This document shows positions 45,535 to 59,078 of a DNA stretch of 64,000 bases, piece after piece (the stretch's first letter is position 1; the number at the start of each line of letters is the position of its first letter). The stretch comes from Mycobacterium sp. PSTR-4-N (lineage in GTDB: Bacteria > Actinomycetota > Actinomycetes > Mycobacteriales > Mycobacteriaceae): NCBI RefSeq assembly GCF_022348085.1, contig NZ_JAKRFN010000003.1, positions 62,001 through 126,000 on the forward strand, read 5' to 3'. The position numbers were made by a program, and so were the translations under genes. The notes beneath the pieces are model-generated. The model saw nothing but the letters and a program-made list of their open reading frames with translations. It did no database searches and was not told the origin of the DNA.

Positions 45535-46793
45535 GTCGGATTGTCCTCGAACAGGCCGAACCAGCGCGCAGCGGTCTCTACGTCCTTGTCGCCGCGCCCG
45601 GACAGATTCACCAGGATGATCGACCCCGGCCCGAGTTCCTGACCGAGCTTCATCGCGCCCGCCACCGCATGCGCTGATTCGATCGCCGGGATGATCCCTT
45701 CGGTGCGGCTCAGCAGCGACAGCGCGTCCATCGCCTCGGTGTCGGTGATCGGCTCGTATCGCGCGCGGCCGATGTCTTTGAGCAGCGCATGCTCCGGACC
45801 GACGCCTGGATAGTCCAAACCGGCTGAAATCGAATGGGATTCGACGGTCTGACCGTCCTCGTCCTGCAGCAGGTACGAGTAGGACCCCTGGAATGCGCCC
45901 GGCGAACCCCCGGTGAAGGTCGCTGCGTGCCGCCCGGTTTCGACACCGTCACCGGCCGCCTCGTATCCGACCAGACGTACCGCCGGGTCGTCGATGAACG
46001 CATGGAAGATGCCGATCGCGTTCGAGCCGCCGCCGACACACGCCACCACCGCGTCCGGCAGCCGCCCGGCCTGGTCGAGCATCTGCGCGCGTGCCTCCAG
46101 CCCGATGACGCGCTGGAAATCGCGCACCATCATCGGGAACGGATGCGGACCCGCTGCCGTCCCGAAGGCGTAGTAGGTGCTGTCCGCGTTCGTCACCCAG
46201 TCGCGGAACGTCTCGTTGATCGCGTCCTTCAGCGTCTTGGAGCCCGACTCGACCGCCACCACCGTGGCACCGAGCAGCCGCATCCGCGCCACGTTCAGCG
46301 CCTGGCGGGCCGTGTCGACCGCGCCCATGTAGATCACGCACTCCAGGCCCAGCAGTGCGCACGCCGTCGCCGTGGCCACCCCGTGCTGGCCGGCGCCCGT
46401 CTCGGCGATGACCCGCGTCTTGCCCATCTGCTGAGCCAGCAGGGCCTGTCCGAGCACATTGTTGATCTTGTGAGAACCGGTGTGATTCAGGTCTTCTCGC
46501 TTCAGGAAGATCCGTGCGCCGCCGGCATGCTCGGCCATCCGCTCCGCCTCGTACACCGGTGACGGCCGACCGGTGTAGTGCCGTTGCAGCCGGTCCAGCT
46601 CGTCGAGGAACGCCTGGTCCCCGCGCGCCTTCTCGTAGGCGGCAGTCACCTCTTCGATGACGGCCATCAAGGCCTCGGGGACGAACCTGCCGCCGTACAC
46701 CCCGAAATGGCCGCGCGCATCGGGATCATGGGACGTCGGTTCGGCCACTGCGGCGCTGGCGCGCGGCAGTTCCGGTTCCAGATGCGTGGTCAC
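45531..46793 (-). CDS. trpB: Tryptophan synthase beta subunit
   Basis: A 420-residue PLP enzyme condensing indole and serine. The PLP lysine is Lys109 in [22 protein letters not shown] binds the PLP phosphate, and [13 protein letters not shown] forms the conserved COMM-side loop. The start lies directly after trpC, with no gap, and the stop overlaps trpA. Confidence 0.98.
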   Translation of the reverse strand: MTTHLEPELPRASAAVAEPTSHDPDARGHFGVYGGRFVPEALMAVIEEVTAAYEKARGDQAFLDELDRLQRHYTGRPSPVYEAERMAEHAGGARIFLKREDLNHTGSHKINNVLGQALLAQQMGKTRVIAETGAGQHGVATATACALLGLECVIYMGAVDTARQALNVARMRLLGATVVAVESGSKTLKDAINETFRDWVTNADSTYYAFGTAAGPHPFPMMVRDFQRVIGLEARAQMLDQAGRLPDAVVACVGGGSNAIGIFHAFIDDPAVRLVGYEAAGDGVETGRHAATFTGGSPGAFQGSYSYLLQDEDGQTVESHSISAGLDYPGVGPEHALLKDIGRARYEPITDTEAMDALSLLSRTEGIIPAIESAHAVAGAMKLGQELGPGSIILVNLSGRGDKDVETAARWFGLFEDNPT

Positions 46794-47612
46794 TTATCGC
46801 GCTGGTTTCGGGCACGACGGATGCGTACCGGCGGTGACGAGGTCAGCGACGGCACTGCGGGGATCTCCACTGGTCACCAGGCCCTCGCCGACGAGCACGG
46901 CGTCGGCGCCGGCACCGGCGTAGGCCAACAGGTCCGCAGTGCCCCGAACCCCCGACTCGGCGACGCGGATGACATGGCTCGGCAGCCCCGGCGCGATGCG
47001 CGCGAAGCAGTCCCGGTCGACCTCGAGGGTCTTGAGGTCACGTGCGTTGACACCGATCAGGGAGGCGCCGGCCTGCAGCGCGCGGTCGGCCTCCTCCTCG
47101 GTGTGCACCTCGACGAGCGCCGTCATCCCCAAGGACTCGGTACGTTCGAGCAGCGACTCCAGAGCCGGCTGCTCCAGTGCGGCGACGATCAGCAACAGCA
47201 GATCGGCGCCGTGGGCGCGGGCCTCGTGGATCTGGTACGGGCGCACGATGAAGTCCTTGCGCAACACGGGGATCGACACCGCCGCCCGGACCGCGTCGAG
47301 ATCGTCGAGCGAGCCGTGGAACCGCCGCTGCTCAGTCAGCACGCTGATCACCCGGGCGCCGCCGCCTTCGTAGGCCCGCGCCAACTCGGCGGGGTCCGCG
47401 ATCGACGCCAACGGACCGCGAGACGGGCTAGCACGCTTCACCTCGGCGATCACCCCGATGCCCGGCGCTCGCAGCGCCGCCATCACGTCGAGAGGCGCGG
47501 GTGCCTTCTTGGCCTGTTCCTTGACCTCGGCCAGGCTGACGACGGCTTCACGAGCGGCGACGTCAGCACGAACTCCGTCGAGGATGGAGTCGAGGACGGT
47601 CGCCGAACCCAT
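46794..47612 (-). CDS. trpC: Indole-3-glycerol phosphate synthase
   Basis: A 272-residue barrel enzyme. [12 protein letters not shown] and the LRKDFIV substrate loop are signatures, followed by [25 protein letters not shown] and AESGVRG. The ATG at 47612 matches the M. tuberculosis N-terminus; an upstream frame adds 22 unlikely residues. A TACCCT hexamer (47657-47662, minus) in the 72-bp gap may be an internal promoter. There is no trpF fused or nearby. Confidence 0.96.
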   Translation of the reverse strand: MGSATVLDSILDGVRADVAAREAVVSLAEVKEQAKKAPAPLDVMAALRAPGIGVIAEVKRASPSRGPLASIADPAELARAYEGGGARVISVLTEQRRFHGSLDDLDAVRAAVSIPVLRKDFIVRPYQIHEARAHGADLLLLIVAALEQPALESLLERTESLGMTALVEVHTEEEADRALQAGASLIGVNARDLKTLEVDRDCFARIAPGLPSHVIRVAESGVRGTADLLAYAGAGADAVLVGEGLVTSGDPRSAVADLVTAGTHPSCPKPAR

Positions 47613-47684
47613 AGCTGTCGTTTCCCTTCCCCTGACGGCCGTTTGATTCTTGATGAAGGGTAGTCGCCATGACACCACAGCCCG

Positions 47685-48263
47685 TCACCGCCCCTTCTTG
47701 TCCGTCGTGGTCGGGTCGTTACCGGCGTCGAGCGCATCCCAGATCATCCGCTCCGACATCGCGCCGCCGGTGTCCGTCGGCTCGGCAGGCCGTCGCGCGT
47801 AGCGCGTCGTATCGGCGCCCGCCCGGGTCGCCGACCGCAGCAGCAGCACCGCCCCGAGCAGCGACAGACCCGCCGCCACCAGCGTGAGCACCGCACCCAC
47901 CGAGTGCCGTTCGGTGCCGACGAGGTCGGTGATCGGCACCTCGGCCAGGCGCGCCGCCCGCGCCCCGACATCGGGCACGACCCACAGGCTGACCGCGAGG
48001 TAACCCATCGCCGCGCTGGCCCCCGCGACCAGCACCGCGAGGATCCGCATCGGCCAGCCCCGCACTGCGAGCGCCGCGACCGCGGCCGCGAGCACCACCA
48101 GAGCGAGCGGGACCAGAGCAGTCGACCAGGTCGCGCCCGTCAGGTCGTCGGTCCTCGGATGAGTCAGCCCGTCGAACGACGACACCTGCACCCACGTCAG
48201 TCGCGAGGCACCCCACAGCGCTGCCGCGGCGAGGACCAGCGCCAACTGCCCGAGCCGCGTCAT
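47685..48263 (-). CDS. Trp-region conserved membrane protein (TIGR02234 type, Rv1610)
   Basis: A 192-residue protein with four helices. It is found in actinobacterial trp operons between trpE and trpC, which is its location here. An exoplasmic loop [24 protein letters not shown] lies between helices 1 and 2; the C-terminus is cytoplasmic and polar. The ATG overlaps the trpE stop by 4 bp (ATGA). The function is unknown, perhaps a transport or regulatory membrane partner of Trp synthesis. Confidence 0.85.
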   Translation of the reverse strand: MTRLGQLALVLAAAALWGASRLTWVQVSSFDGLTHPRTDDLTGATWSTALVPLALVVLAAAVAALAVRGWPMRILAVLVAGASAAMGYLAVSLWVVPDVGARAARLAEVPITDLVGTERHSVGAVLTLVAAGLSLLGAVLLLRSATRAGADTTRYARRPAEPTDTGGAMSERMIWDALDAGNDPTTTDKKGR

Positions 48264-49786
48264 GGCTCGCTCAACGTCTCGGCGGCGGCGACCGCGTTCA
48301 GCACCGCGCGGGCCTTGTTCGCGGCCTCGTTGTACTCGTACGGGCCGTTGGAGTCGGCGACCACTCCACCACCGGCTTGGACGTAGGCGGTGCCGCGCCG
48401 CATCAGCGCGGTCCGGATCGCGATAGCGAAATCGGCGTCGCCGGCGAAGTCGAGGTACCCCAGCACGCCGCCGTAGAGACCACGGCGCGTCTTCTCGACT
48501 TCTTCGATCAGCTCCATCGCGCGGACCTTCGGCGCGCCCGACAGGGTGCCCGCGGGAAAGCACGCCGTCACCGCGTCGAGGGCGGTCCTGCCGTCGGCCA
48601 GCAAGCCGGTCACCGTCGACACCAGATGCATTACGTGGCTGTAGCGCTCGACGTGGCTGTAGTCCTCCACCTTGACCGTGCCCGGCCGGCACACCCGGCC
48701 CAGATCGTTGCGGCCGAGGTCCACGAGCATCAGATGCTCTGCGCGTTCCTTCTCGTCGGCGAGGAGTTCCTTTTCGAGGAGGACGTCCTCCTCTTCGGTG
48801 TCACCGCGCCACCGGGTCCCGGCGATCGGATGGGTGGTGGCCCGGCCGTCCTTGACCGTCACCAGCGCTTCGGGGCTGGACCCGACGATCGAGAAGTCCA
48901 ACCCACCGTCGGCGTCGGGCACGTTGAGCAGATACATGTACGGGCTCGGATTGGACACCCGCAGCATCCGGTAGACGTCCAAAGGGTCGGCATCGGTGTC
49001 CATCTCGAAGCGCTGCGACGGCACCACTTGGAACGCCTCGCCCGCCTCGATGTCACCGACCAGCTTGTCGACGATCGCCGTGTACTCCTCGACGGTGCGC
49101 TGAGAGCGGTGCAGCGGAGCGGGCCGGGAGAACGTGGCCACCGTCGAGGCGAGCGGTTCCGCCAGCGCCGCGGTCATCACGTCCAGCCGAGCAACAGCGT
49201 CGTCGTAGGCCCAGTCCACCCGCTCGTCGGTGCCGTTCCAGTTCACCGCGTTCGCGATCAGCGTGATGGTGCCCTCGTGGTGGTCGACGGCCGCGATGTC
49301 GGTGGCCAACAGCAGCACCATGTCGGGTAGGCCCAGATCGTCGACGGCGAGTTCGGGCAGGCGCTCGAGTCGGCGCACGAAGTCGTAGGCGAAGTAGCCG
49401 ACCAGCCCCGAGGACAGCGGGGGCAGACCAGGTAGTGGCGCAGTCTGCAGCAGCGTCAGCGTCTCCCGCAGCGCCGCGAGCGGATCACCGCCCGACGGGG
49501 CATCCCGCGGCGTCACCCCCAGCCATGCGGCGTGCCCGTCCCGGACCGTCAGCGCCGACGGCGCGCCGGCGCCGATGAACGACCACCGCGACCACGACCG
49601 CCCGTTCTCCGCGGACTCCAGGAGGAACGTTCCGGGTCGGTTCGCGGCGAGCTTGCGGTACGCCGAGAGCGGCGTCTCACTGTCGGCGAGCACCTTGCGG
49701 GTCACCGGCACCACGCGGTGCTCGGCGGCCAACGCCCGGAAGTCCTCACGCGATGTCGTCACGGTGAGACTGGCGGTGGACTGCAC
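48260..49786 (-). CDS. trpE: Anthranilate synthase component I
   Basis: A 508-residue chorismate-utilising enzyme, the first step of tryptophan synthesis. The feedback-inhibition motif LLES is at residues ~55-58. The chorismate-binding domain (residues ~240-500) has [35 protein letters not shown] and [18 protein letters not shown]. The GTG start is followed closely by the rest of the trp genes. A GGGAG site lies ~7-9 nt upstream. The glutaminase subunit TrpG and TrpD are not in the window. Confidence 0.97.
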   Translation of the reverse strand: MQSTASLTVTTSREDFRALAAEHRVVPVTRKVLADSETPLSAYRKLAANRPGTFLLESAENGRSWSRWSFIGAGAPSALTVRDGHAAWLGVTPRDAPSGGDPLAALRETLTLLQTAPLPGLPPLSSGLVGYFAYDFVRRLERLPELAVDDLGLPDMVLLLATDIAAVDHHEGTITLIANAVNWNGTDERVDWAYDDAVARLDVMTAALAEPLASTVATFSRPAPLHRSQRTVEEYTAIVDKLVGDIEAGEAFQVVPSQRFEMDTDADPLDVYRMLRVSNPSPYMYLLNVPDADGGLDFSIVGSSPEALVTVKDGRATTHPIAGTRWRGDTEEEDVLLEKELLADEKERAEHLMLVDLGRNDLGRVCRPGTVKVEDYSHVERYSHVMHLVSTVTGLLADGRTALDAVTACFPAGTLSGAPKVRAMELIEEVEKTRRGLYGGVLGYLDFAGDADFAIAIRTALMRRGTAYVQAGGGVVADSNGPYEYNEAANKARAVLNAVAAAETLSEP

Positions 49787-49805
49787 GTGGGCATTCTCCC
49801 AGACG

Positions 49806-49811
49806 TAGGTT
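49806..49811 (+). promoter_or_regulatory. bcp -10 box in a 32-bp divergent gap
   Basis: TAGGTT ends 7 nt before the ATG at 49819, suggesting leaderless bcp mRNA. The trpE start is only 32 bp away on the other strand, so the two promoters must overlap. Confidence 0.5.
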
Positions 49812-49818
49812 GAAAACC

Positions 49819-50292
49819 ATGAATCCAGTCAAAGCGGGAGACACCGTGGCCGAGTTCTCCCTGCCCGACCAGACCGGCACGACGCGGTCGCTGACCGAGC
49901 TGCTCGCCGACGGGCCGATCGTCCTGTTCTTCTACCCCGCCGCCATGACGCCCGGCTGCACCAAGGAGGCATGCCACTTCCGTGACCTGGCCGCCGAATT
50001 CGCGGCCGTGGGCGCCACCCGCGTCGGCATCAGCGCCGACGCGGTCGACAAGCAGGCACAGTTCGCCGACCAGCAGAAGTTCGACTACCCGCTGCTGTCC
50101 GACACCGACGGCACGGTCGCCGGGCAGTTCGGGGTCAAGCGGGGCCTGCTGGGCAAGTTCCTGCCGGTGAAACGCATGACGTTCGTCATCGACACCGACC
50201 GCACCGTGCTCGACGTGATCGCCAGCGAGATCAGCATGGACAGCCACGCCGACAAGGCGTTGCAGGCGCTGCGCAAGCGTCAGTCGGCCTGA
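49819..50292 (+). CDS. bcp: Peroxiredoxin, bacterioferritin comigratory protein type
   Basis: A 157-residue thiol peroxidase. The peroxidatic Cys47 lies in [13 protein letters not shown] and the resolving Cys52 five residues later, typical of the BcpB group. [26 protein letters not shown] starts the thioredoxin fold. An upstream TTG would add three residues, but the leaderless spacing supports the ATG at 49819. The end overlaps hisI by 13 bp. Confidence 0.93.
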   Translation: MNPVKAGDTVAEFSLPDQTGTTRSLTELLADGPIVLFFYPAAMTPGCTKEACHFRDLAAEFAAVGATRVGISADAVDKQAQFADQQKFDYPLLSDTDGTVAGQFGVKRGLLGKFLPVKRMTFVIDTDRTVLDVIASEISMDSHADKALQALRKRQSA

Positions 50293-50627
50293 CCCAGGAG
50301 TAGGTCGGCGTCGAAGCACGTGTGATCGCCGGTGTGGCAGGCCGCTCCGACCTGGTCGACCTCGAGCAGCACGGTGTCGCCGTCGCAGTCCAGCCGCACC
50401 GAGTGCACCCGCTGCGTGTGACCGGATGTCGCCCCCTTGATCCACTGCTCGCCACGCGAGCGCGAAAAGTACGTCGCCTCACGGGTTTCCAGTGTGCGGG
50501 CCAGAGCGTCGTCGTCCATCCACGCGACCATCAGCACCTGGCCGGTGCCGCGCTCCTGCACCACCGCGGCGAACAGACCGTCGGCGTTGCGCTTGAGCCG
50601 CCCGGCGATCTCGGGGTCCAGACTCAT
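50280..50627 (-). CDS. hisI: Phosphoribosyl-AMP cyclohydrolase
   Basis: A 115-residue zinc enzyme for the third step of histidine synthesis. The metal motif is CDGDTVLL with HTGDHTCF providing the cysteines; [34 protein letters not shown] is the family core. It overlaps hisF by 4 bp (ATGA). The phosphoribosyl-ATP pyrophosphatase domain (HisE) is not fused and not in the window. A longer frame continues upstream through hisF out of frame. Confidence 0.95.
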   Translation of the reverse strand: MSLDPEIAGRLKRNADGLFAAVVQERGTGQVLMVAWMDDDALARTLETREATYFSRSRGEQWIKGATSGHTQRVHSVRLDCDGDTVLLEVDQVGAACHTGDHTCFDADLLLGQAD

Positions 50628-51409
50628 CGGACCGTCAACCCTTCCGCCCTCATCGCCGCCTTGACCTGCCCGATGGTCAGCTGCTTGAAGTGGAACACGC
50701 TGGCCGCCAGCACGGCATCGGCTCCTGCAACGACGGCGGGCGCGAAATGTTCCACCGCACCCGCACCTCCGCTCGCGATCACCGGCACCGACACCGCACC
50801 GCGGACCGCCCGCAGCATCCGCAGATCGAAGCCGGCCTTGGTGCCGTCGAAGTCCATCGAGTTCAGCAGGATCTCCCCCACACCGAGTTCCGCGCCACGG
50901 CCGGCCCACTCGACCGCGTCGATGCCCGTGCCGCGCCGCCCGCCGTGCGTGGTGACCTCCCAGCCCGACGGGGTGGGCTCGGATCCCGCCGGCACCGTGC
51001 GGGCGTCGACCGACAGCACGATGCACTGCGAACCGAACTGCCGCGACAGCTCCGAGAGCAGCTCCGGGCGCGCGAGTGCGGCGGTGTTGACCGACACCTT
51101 GTCCGCACCGGCGCGCAGCAGCATGTCCACGTCGGCGACCGACCGCACTCCGCCGCCGACGGTCAGCGGGATGAAGACCTGCTCGGCGGTGCGGCGCACC
51201 ACCTCGAGCATCGTGGACCGTCCCGACGACGACGCCGTGACGTCGAGGAACGTCAGCTCGTCCGCACCCTCGGCGTCATAGACCGCGGCCAGCTCCACGG
51301 GATCGCCTGCGTCGCGCAGGTTCTCGAAGTTGACCCCCTTGACGACGCGGCCGGCGTCGACGTCCAGGCACGGAATGACACGGGTCGCGACGTCACCACC
51401 GGTGCTCAC
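50624..51409 (-). CDS. hisF: Imidazole glycerol phosphate synthase, cyclase subunit
   Basis: A 261-residue barrel that joins with HisH to make imidazole glycerol phosphate and AICAR. Catalytic Asp16 ([16 protein letters not shown]) and Asp135 (LSVDART) are present. [12 protein letters not shown] and [12 protein letters not shown] bind the two phosphates. The start overlaps the imp gene by 4 bp. Confidence 0.97.
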   Translation of the reverse strand: MSTGGDVATRVIPCLDVDAGRVVKGVNFENLRDAGDPVELAAVYDAEGADELTFLDVTASSSGRSTMLEVVRRTAEQVFIPLTVGGGVRSVADVDMLLRAGADKVSVNTAALARPELLSELSRQFGSQCIVLSVDARTVPAGSEPTPSGWEVTTHGGRRGTGIDAVEWAGRGAELGVGEILLNSMDFDGTKAGFDLRMLRAVRGAVSVPVIASGGAGAVEHFAPAVVAGADAVLAASVFHFKQLTIGQVKAAMRAEGLTVR

Positions 51410-52224
51410 AGATAGTCCTTCGGATCACCGGCCGCGGCGATGAGGTCGAGCATCTCCGCGTGCACGCCGGGCGCGGCCACCAGAGCCGAGGGGGATGTCA
51501 CCGTCCACGGCTCCCCCGCCAGGTCGGTGACGACGCCGCCCGCGGCACGCACCAGCGCCACGCCGGCTGCGTGATCCCAGATGTGGTGCCCGAAACTGAT
51601 GGCACCCCCGAGGATTCCCGCCGCGACGTAGGCGAGGTCGATGCCGGTGGCGCCGTGCATCCGCATCCGCGAGCAGTGTCTGCTGAGATTGGCCAGGATC
51701 GTCGCCCGGTAGGCGCCCGGATAGCGGCCGCGTGAATCGATGTTGAACGTGCCCGTGCCGACGATCGCATTGTCGAGATCCGCGCGATTCAGTCGGGGCA
51801 GTTCGCCGCCGTTGCAGCGCAGCGGACCGCCGACCACCGCGGTGTAGCGCTGCCCCATGAAGGGCAGCCACGTCAGGCCCAGCGCCGGTTCACCGTCGAC
51901 GAGCAGACCCAGCAGGATCGCCGCCATCGGCGAGCCGGCCGCGTAGTTGAACGTCCCGTCGATCGGGTCGAGGACCCAGACGAGCTCGGAATCGATGGAC
52001 TCCCCGCCGAACTCCTCGCCGTGCACCCCGATCCCGGTGAGCCGCTGCAATTCGGCGACCACGCGGCGCTCGATCGCCAGATCCACCTCGGTGGCGAAGT
52101 CGTTCCCCTTCTTGGCGACCGCGGAATCGGCGCCGTGGCCGGCGATGAACTGTGCGGAGGCGCCGTCGAGGATGCCTGCGGCGGTGTCCAGCAGCTCGGT
52201 GAGCTGGCGCGCGTCGAGGGTCAC
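51406..52224 (-). CDS. impA: Inositol monophosphatase family protein (ImpA type)
   Basis: A 272-residue Mg-dependent phosphatase. Metal-binding motifs are [19 protein letters not shown] and [15 protein letters not shown]. It is embedded between hisA and hisF with 4-bp overlaps on both sides, so it is co-translated with the his genes. Histidinol phosphatases of this fold (HisN) exist, and a role in the missing histidinol-phosphate step is possible. M. tuberculosis has its established HisN elsewhere, so this stays open. Confidence 0.85.
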   Translation of the reverse strand: MTLDARQLTELLDTAAGILDGASAQFIAGHGADSAVAKKGNDFATEVDLAIERRVVAELQRLTGIGVHGEEFGGESIDSELVWVLDPIDGTFNYAAGSPMAAILLGLLVDGEPALGLTWLPFMGQRYTAVVGGPLRCNGGELPRLNRADLDNAIVGTGTFNIDSRGRYPGAYRATILANLSRHCSRMRMHGATGIDLAYVAAGILGGAISFGHHIWDHAAGVALVRAAGGVVTDLAGEPWTVTSPSALVAAPGVHAEMLDLIAAAGDPKDYL

Positions 52225-52964
52225 GTGCCGACCGCGGCCAACGCCTCAGGCAGCGTGAATCGACCGGCGTAGAGAGCTTTTCCGACGATTGCACCCTCGA
52301 CGCCTTCTCCGGTCAGCGTGGCGATCGCGCGTAGATCATCCAGGCTGGACACCCCGCCGGACGCGATCACCGGCGCCTCGGTGCGCTCGCACACCGACGA
52401 GAGCAGCTCCAGGTTCGGCCCGTTGAGCGTGCCGTCCTTGGTGACGTCGGTGACGACGAACCGCGAGCATCCCTCGCGGTCGAGCCGCTCGAGCACCGCC
52501 CACAGATCGCCACCGTCGGTCTCCCAGCCGCGTCCGCGCAGCCGGTGCTCCCCGTCGGCGATCAACACGTCGAGCCCCACCGCGACCTTGTCGCCGTGCT
52601 CGGCGACCACGCGGGCGCACCACTGCGGGTTCTCCAGCGCCGCGGTGCCCAGGTTGACGCGGGCGCAGCCGGTGGCCAGCGCCGCCGCGAGCGACTCGTC
52701 GTCACGGATGCCGCCGGAGAGCTCCACGGCCACATCGAGTGTGCCGACCACCTCGGCCAGCAACTCCCGGTTGGACCCCCGGCCGAACGCGGCGTCCAGA
52801 TCCACCAGATGGATCCACTCGGCGCCGTCACGCTGCCACGTCATCGCCGCGTCCAGCGCCGACCCGTACTCGGTCTCGCTGCCGGCCTGCCCCTGAACCA
52901 GTCGAACGGCGCGGCCGTCCACCACGTCGACGGCGGGCAACAGGACCAGGGTCGGTGCATTCAC
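52221..52964 (-). CDS. priA: Bifunctional phosphoribosyl isomerase PriA (HisA/TrpF)
   Basis: A 247-residue barrel. In actinobacteria lacking trpF this enzyme isomerises both ProFAR (histidine) and phosphoribosyl anthranilate (tryptophan). Catalytic Asp13 ([17 protein letters not shown]) and Asp173 ([10 protein letters not shown]) are present, as is the Trp147 region ([13 protein letters not shown]) typical of PriA. No trpF is seen near the trp genes 5 kb away, which supports dual activity. GTG start; 5 bp after hisH. Confidence 0.95.
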   Translation of the reverse strand: MNAPTLVLLPAVDVVDGRAVRLVQGQAGSETEYGSALDAAMTWQRDGAEWIHLVDLDAAFGRGSNRELLAEVVGTLDVAVELSGGIRDDESLAAALATGCARVNLGTAALENPQWCARVVAEHGDKVAVGLDVLIADGEHRLRGRGWETDGGDLWAVLERLDREGCSRFVVTDVTKDGTLNGPNLELLSSVCERTEAPVIASGGVSSLDDLRAIATLTGEGVEGAIVGKALYAGRFTLPEALAAVGT

Positions 52965-52969
52965 GCCGG

Positions 52970-53590
52970 TCAACTTAGCGCCCCGATCCAGTTGGACAGC
53001 AATTCGGCACCGGCGTCCCCACTCTTCTCCGGGTGGAACTGCGTCGCCGACAACGGGCCCGCCTCGACAGCCGCCAGGAAGGGGACGTGATGGCTGGCCC
53101 ACGTGAGCACCGCGGCGGGGTCGCCCTCCCACTGCTGGGCGGCATAGGAGTGCACGAAGTAGAAGCGGGTGGCCGGATCCATGCCGCGGAACAGCACACT
53201 GTCGGCGGGGGCGTCGACGACGTTCCACCCCATGTGCGGGATCACGGGGGCGTCCAGTCGGACCACCGAACCCGGCCACTGCCCGCAGCCGGCCGTCTCG
53301 ACCCCGAACTCGACGCCGCGGGAGAACAGGATCTGCATGCCGACGCACACACCGAGTACGGGCCGCCCGGCGGCCACGCGCTCGGCGATGACCTTCTCGC
53401 CGCCGACCGCACGCAGTCCCGTCATGCAGGCCTCGAACGCGCCGACCCCCGGCACGACCAGACCGTCGGCTGCCATGGCGGCGCCGTGATCAGAGGTCAC
53501 CTCGACCTGCGCACCGACCCGCTCGAGTGCCCGCTGAGCCGACCGCAGGTTTCCCGACCCGTAGTCGAGCACCACGAGTTTGCTTGTCAC
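52970..53590 (-). CDS. hisH: Imidazole glycerol phosphate synthase, glutaminase subunit
   Basis: A 206-residue class I glutamine amidotransferase. Nucleophile Cys82 ([10 protein letters not shown]), His186 and Glu188 ([13 protein letters not shown]) form the triad. [11 protein letters not shown] is the N-terminal signature. The GTG at 53590 matches the M. tuberculosis length of 206; a longer frame reads into hisB out of frame. Confidence 0.96.
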   Translation of the reverse strand: MTSKLVVLDYGSGNLRSAQRALERVGAQVEVTSDHGAAMAADGLVVPGVGAFEACMTGLRAVGGEKVIAERVAAGRPVLGVCVGMQILFSRGVEFGVETAGCGQWPGSVVRLDAPVIPHMGWNVVDAPADSVLFRGMDPATRFYFVHSYAAQQWEGDPAAVLTWASHHVPFLAAVEAGPLSATQFHPEKSGDAGAELLSNWIGALS

Positions 53591-53600
53591 AACATCACTC

Positions 53601-56661
<3,061 letters not shown>

Positions 56662-56697
56662 TGTCCCAGAGCAGCACAAATCAGAATCGGAGGCGTC

Positions 56698-57123
56698 ATG
56701 CCGGACCGGCCGAGCAGGAGCAGCCACCCCAACAACGCGCCCGGCGTGCCGATGATCTTCCCGCCGTGGTTCGAAAGGCTGCAGATCAAGTACATCAATC
56801 CGCTGCTGCGGCCCCTCTCCCGGCGGATGCCGGGTCTGGCGGTGATCCGCCACCGCGGCCGCACCTCCGGCACCGAGTACGAGACGATCGTCACGCCGTA
56901 CCGCAAGGGCTCGGTGTTGGCGATCGGGCTGGCGCACGGGAAGACGAACTGGGTCAAGAACGTGCTGGCCGCCGGTGAGGCCGACATCACGATCGGCAGC
57001 GAGACGCTGCACCTCGTGCGGCCGCGGGTGCTGCCTGCCGGCACCAGCGACCCGTCGCTGCCCCGGATGGCACAGATGGTCGCCAAACGATCCGGGGTGT
57101 TCGTCGCGGAAATCGCCTCGTGA
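56698..57123 (+). CDS. Ddn-like F420-dependent nitroreductase-family protein
   Basis: A 141-residue member of the deazaflavin-dependent nitroreductase (DUF385) family of split-barrel F420-binding proteins. [48 protein letters not shown] contains the family F420-binding positions. CGGAGG lies 4 nt before the ATG. It overlaps the next gene by 4 bp (GTGA). Substrate unknown; such enzymes reduce quinones or other electrophiles. Confidence 0.83.
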   Translation: MPDRPSRSSHPNNAPGVPMIFPPWFERLQIKYINPLLRPLSRRMPGLAVIRHRGRTSGTEYETIVTPYRKGSVLAIGLAHGKTNWVKNVLAAGEADITIGSETLHLVRPRVLPAGTSDPSLPRMAQMVAKRSGVFVAEIAS

Positions 57124-57758
57124 CGTTGCAGATGTGGCTCGCGTTCTTCGGCGCGGCCATTCTGATCGCGATCTCCCCCGGCGCCGGCGCCATCCAATCG
57201 ATGGCCACGGGCCTGACCCACGGGGTGCGCCGCGGTTATTGGAGCATCCTTGGTCTGGAGATCGGGCTGATGCTGCAGCTGACGCTCGTGGCGGTCGGGC
57301 TGGGTGCCGCGGTCGCGAACTCGATCCTGGCGTTCACGATCATCAAATGGCTGGGTGTCGCGTACCTGGCTTATCTGGCGTTCCGGCAGTGGCGCAGCGT
57401 CGGCGTGGATCTGCGCGCCCAGGTCGATCAGGTGGTCCCCGGCAGCCGCCGGGCGCTGGTCGTCCGCGGCTTCCTGGTCAACGCCACCAACCCGAAGGGC
57501 CTGCTGTTCTTCCTCGCGGTGATGCCGCAGTTCGTGGTGCCGACCGCGCCGCTGCTGCCGCAGTACCTCGCGATCGGGATCACGATGGTCGCCGTCGACC
57601 TGGTGGTGATGGGGCTCTACACCGGCCTGGCGGTGCGGCTGCTGACGTGGTTGCGGACCCCGCGGCAGCAGACCGTGCTCAACCGCGTGTTCGCCGGCCT
57701 GTTCGCCGCCGCCGCGGTGGTGCTCTCGCTGCTGCGGCGCGGGCCGATGCCGGCCTGA
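57120..57758 (+). CDS. LysE/RhtB family exporter
   Basis: A 212-residue membrane protein with six helices. [35 protein letters not shown] and [14 protein letters not shown] are the RhtB/LysE signatures. These proteins export amino acids such as threonine, homoserine lactone or lysine. Translation is coupled to the Ddn-like gene. Specificity is unknown. Confidence 0.88.
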   Translation: MTLQMWLAFFGAAILIAISPGAGAIQSMATGLTHGVRRGYWSILGLEIGLMLQLTLVAVGLGAAVANSILAFTIIKWLGVAYLAYLAFRQWRSVGVDLRAQVDQVVPGSRRALVVRGFLVNATNPKGLLFFLAVMPQFVVPTAPLLPQYLAIGITMVAVDLVVMGLYTGLAVRLLTWLRTPRQQTVLNRVFAGLFAAAAVVLSLLRRGPMPA

Positions 57759-57761
57759 ACC

Positions 57762-58211
57762 TCAGCGACAGCGGTTGCTGACTGCCGCGCTGGCCGACTC
57801 CGCTGACTCCAGCCGCTTGGCCTGCGCCGGATCGGTGTTCGGCACGCCCGCCGTGGCGGCTGCGCCGATGTCGAGCAGCGCGTCCGCGAAGGTGTGAACG
57901 GCCTCGGCGAGGTCCTCTGGCGTAGCAGGGTCCAGCCGCGCCAGCAGGTACAAACCACCGTCGGACAAAGCCAGGCGGGCGTTGGCGGCGGCCGCGAGCG
58001 ACCCACTGATGTCGCCGGGTGCGGTCACGTTCGTGTTGGTGGCGACGCCGGTGCGCACGGTGTCGAACGCCGTGCAGATCCGCGCCGTGGCCGCGGAGCG
58101 CTGCGCGTCGGTGTAGTCGGGACTGCGGTCGAGCGTGCGCACCAGCGCCGCCGCCGACAGACCCGTCGACAGCAACGCCACGGCGAGCGCCAGGGATGGT
58201 GAGACGCGCAT
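57762..58211 (-). CDS. Small exported or membrane-anchored protein, unknown function
   Basis: A 149-residue protein with an N-terminal signal or anchor (MRVSPSLALAVALLSTGLSAAALV), and a helical, Ala-rich remainder with two cysteines (RICTAF and the C-terminal NRCR) that may pair. No family was recognised. It lies 3 bp after nadC on the same strand, so it is the last gene of the nad operon. It might relate to secretion or envelope rather than NAD synthesis. Confidence 0.7.
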   Translation of the reverse strand: MRVSPSLALAVALLSTGLSAAALVRTLDRSPDYTDAQRSAATARICTAFDTVRTGVATNTNVTAPGDISGSLAAAANARLALSDGGLYLLARLDPATPEDLAEAVHTFADALLDIGAAATAGVPNTDPAQAKRLESAESASAAVSNRCR

Positions 58212-58214
58212 CGG

Positions 58215-59078
58215 CTACAGGTCCAGGCCGAGGTCGAGCACCCGCACAGAATGCGTGAGTGCGCCGACGGCCAGGTAGTCGACGCCGGTACCCGCGTAGT
58301 CGGCCGCGGACTCCAACGACAACCCGCCCGAGGATTCCAGCATCGTGTGCGGCGATCGGGTGGCCCGGCGCTGCACCGCGATCTGCGTCTGCCACACCGG
58401 GAAGTTGTCCAGCAGCACCAGCTCGACGCCCTCGGCCAGCACATCGTCGAGCTGCTCGAGCGAATCGACCTCGACCTCGCACGGCAGATCGGGCGCGACC
58501 TCGCGGACTCTGCGCAGCGCCTCCACCACCGAGCCCGCGGCGGCCACGTGGTTGTCCTTGATCAACGCCGCGTCACCGAGCCCCATGCGGTGGTTGACGC
58601 CGCCGCCGACGCGCACGGCGTACTTCTGCAGCGCTCGCATCCCGGGAAGTGTCTTGCGGGTGTCGCGGATCCGGGCCTGGGTGCCCGCCACCGCATCCAC
58701 CCAGGCCGCGGTCGCCGTGGCGATGCCGGACAGATGGCAGAGCAGGTTGAGCATGGTGCGCTCGGCGGTGAGCAGCCCCCGTGTCGGACCCTCGACCACC
58801 AGAGCAGCATCGCCCGGCTGTAGGCGTGCGCCGTCGGGCACCTGCTCGATGACCCGGTATCCCCCGGCGCCGAGCACCTCGTCGAACACGATCAGTGCGA
58901 GGTCACCGCCGGCGATGACGCCCGGTTCCCGCGCCACCACCGCGGCCGTCGTGACGGCGTCGTCGGCGACTGTGGCCAGCGTCGTGACGTCGGGGCCGTA
59001 GCGCAGATCCTCGTCGAGGGCGCGGGAGACGATCGAGCGGGCCTCGGCCTCCTCACCGGCCGCGAGTACCGCGGCCAT
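58215..59078 (-). CDS. nadC: Nicotinate-nucleotide diphosphorylase (carboxylating)
   Basis: A 287-residue enzyme turning quinolinate and PRPP into nicotinate mononucleotide. RALDEDLRYGPDVTTLA, TAERTMLNLLCHLSGIATAT, RDTRKTLPGMRALQKYAVRVGGGVNHR and LIKDNH are present. The start ATG overlaps the nadB stop (TGATG). Confidence 0.97.
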   Translation of the reverse strand: MAAVLAAGEEAEARSIVSRALDEDLRYGPDVTTLATVADDAVTTAAVVAREPGVIAGGDLALIVFDEVLGAGGYRVIEQVPDGARLQPGDAALVVEGPTRGLLTAERTMLNLLCHLSGIATATAAWVDAVAGTQARIRDTRKTLPGMRALQKYAVRVGGGVNHRMGLGDAALIKDNHVAAAGSVVEALRRVREVAPDLPCEVEVDSLEQLDDVLAEGVELVLLDNFPVWQTQIAVQRRATRSPHTMLESSGGLSLESAADYAGTGVDYLAVGALTHSVRVLDLGLDL